Source: a virus. From it: a stretch of 42,091 nt of DNA. Shown here in pieces: positions 1 through 6,525 of the stretch; the stretch's first letter is position 1, and each line of letters begins with the position of its first letter. The stretch covers positions 1-42,091 of IMG/VR virus record IMGVR_UViG_3300032157_000025; one strand, given 5' to 3'. The translations under genes and the position numbers were made by a program. The notes below the pieces were generated by a model that saw only the letters and a program-made list of their open reading frames with translations, made no database searches and had not been told where the DNA came from.

Positions 1-104
1 CCCTGGTCAGCACCTGCTACACTGGCGTAGCTGTCGGGCAGCAGTGAAATTGCCTGGTCAAGATCGAGCTCTACCTGAGCAAAAACATCAGCTTGTATAA
101 TCGC
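1..104 (-). CDS. Partial host gene, SusD/RagB-like outer-membrane lipoprotein fragment
   Basis: The minus strand is open across this edge and reads as an internal SusD-like stretch: VFAQVELDLDQAISLLPDSY, followed a few residues later by GADQ. SusD proteins carry this 'Y/FAQI..DL..AI.LLP..Y' helix before a GRAT motif. Members bind glycans at the outer membrane with a SusC partner. The reading frame runs up to the phage-end repeats near 105-116, so the prophage probably interrupts this gene. The matching N-terminal half is not visible at the other end of the window. Only about 35 residues can be read, so the family call is moderate. Confidence 0.5.
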
Positions 105-147
105 CGTTTCAAAAGCTGCACAATAAACTTTTCAAATCGTGCACAAT
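105..147 (-). repeat. Phage-end repeats, two tandem copies (putative transposase binding sites)
   Basis: On the minus strand two 20-nt copies start 23 nt apart: ATTGTGCACGATTTGAAAAG (147 to 128) and ATTGTGCAGCTTTTGAAACG (124 to 105). They agree at 16 of 20 positions. A related site, ATTGTACACGAATTG, lies in opposite orientation at 41926-41940. Paired, outward-pointing repeats at both ends fit MuA-type end binding sites. A terminus at the TGCACAAT starting at 117 is possible, because Mu-like elements end in TG...CA. The exact end is inference. Confidence 0.5.
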
Positions 148-173
148 TTCGAACCCTCCAAAATCGCGAAAAT

Positions 174-915
174 TCAAAAATTGCTGACCAATACCTCAAC
201 TTTCCTCTTGCCCGCAATCGGACTCGCTGAAAGCTGCTTATCGAAATACCGGACAGTCCATTTGTGCCGTTTGATCGCGGCTTCGAGTATATCGGATCGA
301 TAGTTACTTAGCAAGAACTTCCCCTTAATTTTTGAAAGCAGGCTCAAGAGCTCGTTCAGGTCCGCATCAGTGTACCCGGAATAGTGGCCCATGTTGGATC
401 CTGAATACGGCGGATCGACGTAGTGAAAGGTCTTCGATCTGAGCTCTTTCTAACCTAGTTCGAATCGCTCTGTCAAACTCAACCTTTTTCGTTTCCAGCC
501 GGTTGACCATCGACTTCCCCTGCTTGTCATAACCCCACGATCCAATCTTGGCCACATATCCCTGGTTAGTCAGGATCCAGAAGGCCCAGGCTCGTTTCAC
601 CGGATCAAATAGTTTTGGGTTATTGTAGACGACCATGGCCTGCTCATACTGCTCCCGGCTGTGAAGCGTGGCTTGCACTAGCTCATTCAAACGCCAGAAG
701 TCGGTCGTTAGAACCGAGTAGAAATTGACCACCTCTCCGTTCAGGTCGTTAATGATTTCTACCTCGGAAGGCGGCTTCTCGAAGAAGATCGCTCCTCCGC
801 CGAAGAATGCCTCTGTGTAAATTTTGTGTGGTGGAATTAACGGCACGATGTGACGCGCCATCATTTGTTTGCCTCCGTAATACGTTATCGGAGTTCTGAT
901 TTTAGATCTCGACAT
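174..915 (-). pseudogene. DNA adenine methylase (D12 class), frameshifted
   Basis: Two minus-strand frames together make one Dam-like N6-adenine methyltransferase. The first frame (915 to about 430) has the N-terminal TPITYYGGKQ motif that binds S-adenosylmethionine, followed by TEAFFGGGA. The second frame (about 430 to 174) holds the catalytic box FHYVDPPYSGSN and the C-terminal part. The frames change near 425-445. The stretch that normally separates the QIE strand from DPPY is also short by roughly ten to twenty residues, so a small deletion plus frameshift is likely. It lies downstream of the tail operon at the phage end, where Mu carries its own modification gene. A sequencing error cannot be excluded, but it would not explain the missing residues. 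Confidence 0.75.
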
Positions 916-916
916 G

Positions 917-930
917 TTGCTACACTTTAA
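917..930. promoter_or_regulatory. TTGCTACACTT motif next to the methylase start
   Basis: TTGCTACACTTTAA occupies 917-930 on the plus strand. On the minus strand it directly precedes the methylase ATG (913-915). The same 11-mer TTGCTACACTT occurs in both arms of the inverted repeat at 28501-28612, so it may be a regulator or recombinase site. Its function is unknown. Confidence 0.35.
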
Positions 931-950
931 AAAATCGATTTTGAATTTAC

Positions 951-1772
951 CTATGCCTCATACCATACGGTGATCCATCCTCGGTTGAAACTTCCTGAAA
1001 CGTTATCAAAATCTCCAACGGCAAAAATCCCGGTATCCGCACCTCCTGTGTCCTCGGTCCTTACCAGCTCGAATTCAGTCGCCGAAATATTTACAATTGC
1101 TCCAGCTACCCGGCCGTCGCCTTCACCTCCTGGATAGAGTCCAGCGTAAAGATCATAGTACAGAGTATCGGCGTCGTTTCTGATAATTACTTTTACATCA
1201 CGAATCTTCTTATGATCAGGAATTCCATGCGCTACGGTTGCAAAGGGATCAGTGTTCATGTTCCAGGGTCCGATCGGAATAACCTTCGGCAATAGTATCG
1301 GACCATCGTTTACTGCTTTGACCGACCCAGGATTGATTGTATCCCTCAACCTTTTGACCTGAGAAAAGTCGGCGAGGCCGGATCCACTTACTCCGAGTGC
1401 CCACTGCAGCTTGTAAATAGCATGGACATTGTAATCGTTGTTATCTGAAAACTTCACGGGGTCACCAGCTCTGTAACTTGTTACAACGGACAAGACAGGA
1501 ACTTGCGATCCATGCGTCCCTACAAACGCATCGATCTTATAGATCTCGCCGTTGTACATGATAGCACCTGCTGAAATATTCCAAGCAGTCGCTCCTGCAT
1601 CACTATCAACACAACCATGGAGAACGATCAGTCCGCTGCTGGAGTCGGTGATGCCCTTCATTATGTCGGCGAAGACTTCTGTAAACGCTTCCTGAATATG
1701 TTCAAGTGAAGCTTTATTGAATGGCTGTCGACGAACGTTCTCGACAATGTTGGCGCTAAGAATCTTTTTCAT
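951..1772 (-). CDS. Putative tail fibre / baseplate-distal protein
   Basis: This is a 273-residue protein without a signal peptide or membrane segment. The N-terminal ~60 residues are helical. The rest is rich in Gly, Asp and short beta-like stretches, and it ends in an aromatic NRGWITVWYEA tail typical of small phage fibre or receptor-facing proteins. It is the last gene of the tail operon, and its start overlaps the previous stop by 4 nt (TGA at 1769, ATG at 1772), so the two are probably coupled. No enzymatic motif is seen. The fibre role is inferred from position and composition. Confidence 0.4.
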   Translation of the reverse strand: MKKILSANIVENVRRQPFNKASLEHIQEAFTEVFADIMKGITDSSSGLIVLHGCVDSDAGATAWNISAGAIMYNGEIYKIDAFVGTHGSQVPVLSVVTSYRAGDPVKFSDNNDYNVHAIYKLQWALGVSGSGLADFSQVKRLRDTINPGSVKAVNDGPILLPKVIPIGPWNMNTDPFATVAHGIPDHKKIRDVKVIIRNDADTLYYDLYAGLYPGGEGDGRVAGAIVNISATEFELVRTEDTGGADTGIFAVGDFDNVSGSFNRGWITVWYEA

Positions 1773-2239
1773 ATTATCACGATCTCGTAGGTTGTTCCAA
1801 ATAATTTGTACTTGTTGATGAATGCCTCCATCTCGCTCATCTCAAATGTGATCGAGGCAGGCACATTCACTGTAAAATTTTTTCCTGCAATACTGTAAGT
1901 GACATCGATGTACTGCGCATTGTCACCGCCTTCGCCAATAAAGAAGGAGTTATCGTTATCCTCACCAATGAATGCACCATTAAGCTCAAGCACATTGTTT
2001 GTGATGTAAATCCCCGCTCCGAAAATATCGATCAACATCTTCTCTAGCTTGATCGTCTGGCCGTTCCACTTTACCTCGTATCGTCTGTTGTTGTGGAATG
2101 CAACGAATTCATCATGAACATTTCGCAGAGGCTTCAACACGGCGGTTAGCCAGGCTACGCGCTTCGCCTTCCTCAGAATTGTTCCAAGGAGTTGCTGAAC
2201 CATGACACGGAAATCAATATCGTAACTCGGAAGTGCCAT
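1769..2239 (-). CDS. Tail/baseplate-associated protein of unknown function
   Basis: This 156-residue protein follows the baseplate J-like gene immediately (stop at 2240, start at 2239), the position Mu uses for gp48, the last baseplate protein. The N-terminal third is helical and basic. The C-terminal half is a beta-rich region with GEDNDNSFFIGEGGDN, which could be an Asp-rich cation-binding loop. No family was recognised with confidence. A structural role next to the baseplate is inferred from synteny. Confidence 0.45.
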   Translation of the reverse strand: MALPSYDIDFRVMVQQLLGTILRKAKRVAWLTAVLKPLRNVHDEFVAFHNNRRYEVKWNGQTIKLEKMLIDIFGAGIYITNNVLELNGAFIGEDNDNSFFIGEGGDNAQYIDVTYSIAGKNFTVNVPASITFEMSEMEAFINKYKLFGTTYEIVII

Positions 2240-3094
2240 CTATTGAGCGACGTAAGTTATCATAACATCAAAATCGATAGTGCCGTCGCGTTCCATGTAG
2301 CCGGATGCCGGCAAGTAAATCCGGTTAACGACGGCGTAGGCTCCTCCATCAGGCTTAGCCTCAACCGCGCCGATCACGACGTCATTGATCCCTGCCACAT
2401 TTTGAATTGCATCCTGGTGGGCCGTTATTTTGTACTCCCCATTGAATGCCAGTTGCTTTAAGTAGCCATCGAAGGCTGTTTGAACCAGCACCTTCAGATC
2501 ATCCAGTTTGATCGTACCGTTATAGTACACCGTCATCGGAGCGTTCAACTTATCCGAGTTGCTCGATGTCGGCGAAGCAATATTGGCACCGGCCCATTGG
2601 ATCTGGCGCATGTAGCTTAGGAAGGCCGTGAGCTCCGGACCAGTAAGCGCGACGGGGTTCCCTGAACCATCTTCTTTAGCAACTTTGACGGCGGTTAGAC
2701 CTCCATTCGAAACAACCGCACAGCGTTTGATAATTTGTTTCGTCGGATCAATCGTGGCGTAGAAATACCTGGCCAACGAATCGTCCCAGGACAACGTGTC
2801 GCCGTATTGGAATTTCTGTAGCTCCTTTTGGAACCATCTATCAGTGCCGGTAATCCCATCATCGACAACCTGCTGAATCTCCGCTTTGCTTTCGGCCCAC
2901 AGTGACTCCTGAATGTATGCAACCGCAGCCCAGATGTACTTCCATAACGAAAACTCAGCAGTCTTCGAGATGCTGGTTAGGCCGCTCAGATCAGCGTCAC
3001 TGCTCACTTCGTCCGTGATAACCGTGTATAGCTGTTGCATTCTCTGCTGTGCTATATTTTGCTGCTCGATGATTTCGTTTATGGTCCGTGCCAT
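2240..3094 (-). CDS. Baseplate J-like protein (Mu gp47-like)
   Basis: This 284-residue protein has a helical N-terminus (ARTINEIIEQQNIAQQRMQQ) and a central alpha/beta part. It ends in a beta-rich segment with LPASGYMERDGTIDF, which resembles the end of J/gp47 proteins. In contractile tails, J-like proteins form the baseplate wedge that surrounds the hub. It is shorter than Mu gp47. Its place between hub/spike genes and fibre genes supports the role, although the exported esterase and fibre genes lie on its upstream side. Family assignment is moderate. Confidence 0.5.
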   Translation of the reverse strand: MARTINEIIEQQNIAQQRMQQLYTVITDEVSSDADLSGLTSISKTAEFSLWKYIWAAVAYIQESLWAESKAEIQQVVDDGITGTDRWFQKELQKFQYGDTLSWDDSLARYFYATIDPTKQIIKRCAVVSNGGLTAVKVAKEDGSGNPVALTGPELTAFLSYMRQIQWAGANIASPTSSNSDKLNAPMTVYYNGTIKLDDLKVLVQTAFDGYLKQLAFNGEYKITAHQDAIQNVAGINDVVIGAVEAKPDGGAYAVVNRIYLPASGYMERDGTIDFDVMITYVAQ

Positions 3095-3112
3095 CGGTGA
3101 GAGTTTTGTGAG

Positions 3113-3997
3113 TTATGGTTCTGGTTCAGGGACAATGTTTACCGTTGCATTGCAAAAGTTAACAGTGTCAGCAAGTGTGCCAACAAACTGCCCGTTGATA
3201 TAGATGCCAGGATCTGGCTCCTCCGGAGGACCTGGCGGAAGTATCGACTCAATCCAATCGTAAATAGATTGCCCGTTTAAATTGTTCGCATCAGCCTTAT
3301 AAACCTTTTCCCAGGTTGATTTGCTGTGAGTACCGGATGCGAGCACTACCTTCTGGATATCGTAGTAAGCCTTCAGATAACCATTGACTACTTGTGCATG
3401 AGCGATGATCGTGTTCGAGGTATAGTAGCTGTCGCTTGGACCCCAGAATATTTTCACCGGTATCTTCCTGGTACCGCATGCCTTGCCTGTGTTGAAGTTT
3501 GTATTTGCAGGAGCGACAGCAATCGCCGCATAGATGTCGTTGTTAATGTTGTCGCTTGACCCACCAGTCCACAGAGCTCCATCACCGCCCATACTGAAGC
3601 CGGTCAGGATAATTTTATCGATGTGATAAACTTGTCGAACTTCTTCGATGAACGGAATGACAAGGCCACGCGATCCATTCTGTCCTTGATACCCGTTTTT
3701 ACTCGCTGATTGTTGTGGCGCTAAAACAATGTAGGGCAATTCGAGCCCGCCTTCATTTCCCTCAAGGTAGTATGGCAAGCACTCTGTCCGAAGTTTGTTC
3801 AGATCGGAAGGACTTCCAGTTCCTCCTTTGCCGGAGCTGTGCAGACTGATGATGCAGTGATAGGTCTTCTCGGGATCATAATCGTCAGGAAGGTATTCAA
3901 GATACCCTCGGCCTGAAGATGTCTTCTTTGCTACACCTGCCTGGCCGAACGCAAAACCTGCGATCAGCACAAAGGAAAGTAAAAAAACATTTTTCAT
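3113..3997 (-). CDS. Secreted alpha/beta-hydrolase (esterase-like)
   Basis: The 294-residue product starts with a Sec signal peptide (MKNVFLLSFVLIAGFAFGQ) with probable cleavage near residue 19. The mature part is an alpha/beta hydrolase: the nucleophile elbow GFSMGGDGA is clear, an oxyanion-type strand IISLHSSGKGG precedes it, and a late ASGTHSKSTW supplies a candidate catalytic His. The fold resembles PHB-depolymerase or feruloyl/acetyl-xylan esterases. A proline-rich linker (PPGPPEEPDPG) leads to a short C-terminal extension. The gene sits in the tail operon, so it could remove acyl groups from surface glycans during adsorption, or act as an exported lysogenic function. The substrate is unknown. 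Confidence 0.7.
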   Translation of the reverse strand: MKNVFLLSFVLIAGFAFGQAGVAKKTSSGRGYLEYLPDDYDPEKTYHCIISLHSSGKGGTGSPSDLNKLRTECLPYYLEGNEGGLELPYIVLAPQQSASKNGYQGQNGSRGLVIPFIEEVRQVYHIDKIILTGFSMGGDGALWTGGSSDNINNDIYAAIAVAPANTNFNTGKACGTRKIPVKIFWGPSDSYYTSNTIIAHAQVVNGYLKAYYDIQKVVLASGTHSKSTWEKVYKADANNLNGQSIYDWIESILPPGPPEEPDPGIYINGQFVGTLADTVNFCNATVNIVPEPEP

Positions 3998-4001
3998 TTT
4001 T

Positions 4002-5789
4002 CTATTCTGATTTAAGTGATATGCCTTGCAAGAAGATCGTTCGTGCCGAAACCGGCGCGAGGTCGATCGTGATATTACCAGAGGACGGACTTACACCAGT
4101 CCACTCCAGGTAATTCGTATTGTTCAATTCGCTATACTGTGTTTTATTGCTACCGTTCACCGTTGCACTCAATCCACCTTGGTTGGAAAATGCTGAGTTT
4201 GAACTGGCATGGTAAAGCCTGATGGTATACGTGCCGCCTGGAACGCTCTGCAATTGAAGTGTCCCTGAATCCCCGCTCTCAACACGAAGACCATCGACAT
4301 TAAAATTGTACGGGAATCCAAAAGACTGTCCCTGAAGTCTGCCGCTTCCGATATCGGATGGCATTCCAGGTGTGGTTGTGTACGTTGCTGAAACAACAGT
4401 CAAGTCAATCGTTGTCGCGCCGCCTTCGTCGTCGATCAGGTTCGACAGGGTCATCCCTGCAGCTGGCGTGGTGAAGTTGTTGAAGTTGTCACCAGATGAC
4501 TGCTGGCCAGAATTTCCGATATCAACGTTTATCCAATTACCAACGACATCCTTCTGAGTTGCTAAGCGCGTTTCTAGTGCAGTCTTCTCTGCTGATGCAG
4601 ACAACGAAGCAATCATTAAACGGGCAATTCTCCAATCATGGTAATGATCAGTGGACTCCGCCCAATCCATCAATTGTGTGGCCTGTTTTACAGGATCGAG
4701 ATTGAAGCGACCAAACCATTCGAAGAAATCAAAGTCAGCCGTACCAGCTGCGTCCGTTCTGTTCTTTCTATTGTAGCATTCAGTATCCCAAAGTGAGGAG
4801 CTGTGACCTACACCCCAATACAGCGTACTCTCTACCGGGAAAAAGCGTGTGGCGTCCTCAGCATTACCGTTGTAGTTGGCCATCGCTGACGGAGCAGCAA
4901 AGCCTTCTCCCGCCGCATCGGCTGAGCCTTGAATTAACAATTTGCCTTTAAAGCTGACATCATCCCATGCTGATGAACTGCCTGCAGGTGTACCCGCTGA
5001 GCCATCAGCACAAGCAATGAATGCAGCAACCTCGCTGGCTCTGTTGATCATTAACGTTTTCCACATCGCAGCACCAAGTGAAAGTCCTGTCACATAGCAG
5101 CGATCGGGATCCCAGTTGAATCCCTGGGCGTCTAACATGGTTCGAACATCGTCCCAACGAGCTTCTTCTGTAAATCCGCCGGTCGGTGAACTCATCTGAG
5201 GACACACAACCATCATTGGTGGCTCGTCTCCACTGTTTAAGAACTGCGGATAACTCGCAGTCATTAAATCGCTCTCTGTGTACTTGATTACAATTGAATG
5301 ACCACTCGCTGGAGGGGTTATGAACGAGATAGAATAAGCTGCTGAGCTGGCATCGTTCCGATTGTATGTACCGCTAACGCCAGCGCCGGTTATGATCCCA
5401 CTTCTCCCGGTGGCAACCTGAACTGAATTAACCCAAACCGAAACTGACGTATGGACAATCCTAGCGCCACCGTTGGTTAAATTTCCTGACCAGTCGGATG
5501 TGGCACCGTTTCCAGTGCCGACATTATCCTGGGTATCAACAGCAACACCTCGTTCGCCATTGCCATGGTACCAGAATACAACCGGCCATCCTGTTGCGGG
5601 TGGAGCTCCACCAGGAACGTACACTAAAGCCCGATCGGTGCCGGTGTAGGTATAGAAGGCAAGTTGAGATTCTGCGGATGGTTCTTCACCCTGATAATCT
5701 CCAATCCTATGTGGATCAACAAGGCGTTGGGCATTGCCTTCGAAGGAACTAAGTAAGACAAGTAAGTAGAGAAAATATTTTCTTACCAT
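4002..5789 (-). CDS. Secreted alpha/beta-hydrolase with inserted and C-terminal beta domains
   Basis: This 595-residue product has a Sec signal peptide (about residues 1-20, ending EGNAQ). A hydrolase core with WPVVFWYHGNGE near residue 70 is interrupted by a beta domain at about 105-175. The nucleophile elbow GLSLGAAMW follows near residue 240, and a YWGVGHSSS segment may supply the catalytic His. The C-terminal ~180 residues look like a carbohydrate-binding or fibre-like beta sandwich. After the signal it shares LV(D/N)PH with the next gene product, hinting at a common anchoring or assembly segment. It is likely an esterase acting on surface polysaccharide. The start overlaps the preceding gene by 7 nt. 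Confidence 0.65.
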   Translation of the reverse strand: MVRKYFLYLLVLLSSFEGNAQRLVDPHRIGDYQGEEPSAESQLAFYTYTGTDRALVYVPGGAPPATGWPVVFWYHGNGERGVAVDTQDNVGTGNGATSDWSGNLTNGGARIVHTSVSVWVNSVQVATGRSGIITGAGVSGTYNRNDASSAAYSISFITPPASGHSIVIKYTESDLMTASYPQFLNSGDEPPMMVVCPQMSSPTGGFTEEARWDDVRTMLDAQGFNWDPDRCYVTGLSLGAAMWKTLMINRASEVAAFIACADGSAGTPAGSSSAWDDVSFKGKLLIQGSADAAGEGFAAPSAMANYNGNAEDATRFFPVESTLYWGVGHSSSLWDTECYNRKNRTDAAGTADFDFFEWFGRFNLDPVKQATQLMDWAESTDHYHDWRIARLMIASLSASAEKTALETRLATQKDVVGNWINVDIGNSGQQSSGDNFNNFTTPAAGMTLSNLIDDEGGATTIDLTVVSATYTTTPGMPSDIGSGRLQGQSFGFPYNFNVDGLRVESGDSGTLQLQSVPGGTYTIRLYHASSNSAFSNQGGLSATVNGSNKTQYSELNNTNYLEWTGVSPSSGNITIDLAPVSARTIFLQGISLKSE

Positions 5790-6514
5790 GACAGCGCGAG
5801 TGTTATTACAACAAATCCGGTTCCTGTTCCTAATGTCGCTGTCAGGTTTCCAAGGCTACCTGCTACGGTCTTGGCACCATAGTATAGATTCAATCCGCCG
5901 CCGTCCCCAAAGGTTGTGGACTGTGACACCGGGTGAGAAAGATTGTCTAACGAAGACGCTGCGCCTATACCCGCAAACCGGTTGGTTGCCACGTCTGCAC
6001 CATCTGCAATAAAAATGGCAATGAGTTGTTGATTTCGTGTTGTAGTTCCAAGTGGGACGGATACGTTGGTTGTAGCTGAGTAACCGGATGTAGCCGATGT
6101 AGAATACACGTTCGCGACGATAGGGCTAGTGCCACGGAACGCTACCATCTGAGCGTTCAAGTGATCCCCTGGATCCGCAATGGTTGGATCACTATCTCCT
6201 CCAACGTAGTAACGATACAACAAAGTGAGGCGCGAAATGTTGGAGCTATTTTCCTGTGGGCTCGGAGTGAGCACATTCCAACCACCCGGAGCTGTTACAG
6301 CTTCACCTCCTGTGGTCTCGCACATTATTACAAGGAAATCACCTGCTTGAACTCCTGCCGGATGAGGTACGACTCCTCCGGTAGAGTTTACAAACCTTGT
6401 TCCCTCAGCTACATAGGTAGGAATCGCACCGGACAGGATGTGCGGATTTACGAGCTGCTGTCCAAGAGCAACACCACCGATAAAGAGTAGAACAAATAAC
6501 AGGCGCGCCTTCAT
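5783..6514 (-). CDS. Exported tail-locus beta-rich protein
   Basis: This 243-residue protein has a strong Sec signal peptide (MKARLLFVLLFIGGVALGQ) followed by QLVNPHILSG, which parallels QRLVDPHRIG in the neighbouring hydrolase. The remainder is Gly/Ser/Thr-rich with beta character (for example GDFLVIMCETTGGEAVTAPG) and no catalytic motif. It resembles phage appendage or adhesin domains. Its place between the 905-residue fibre and two secreted esterases suggests they act together at the cell surface or on the virion tip. The specific function is unknown. Confidence 0.5.
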   Translation of the reverse strand: MKARLLFVLLFIGGVALGQQLVNPHILSGAIPTYVAEGTRFVNSTGGVVPHPAGVQAGDFLVIMCETTGGEAVTAPGGWNVLTPSPQENSSNISRLTLLYRYYVGGDSDPTIADPGDHLNAQMVAFRGTSPIVANVYSTSATSGYSATTNVSVPLGTTTRNQQLIAIFIADGADVATNRFAGIGAASSLDNLSHPVSQSTTFGDGGGLNLYYGAKTVAGSLGNLTATLGTGTGFVVITLALSW

Positions 6515-6525
6515 TACTTCAAATA

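Noticed and set aside
10-25. TGCTACACTGG near the left edge as a fourth copy of the TTGCTACACTT motif
   Set aside because: It differs at the first and last positions and lies in host-like coding sequence. Chance is sufficient.
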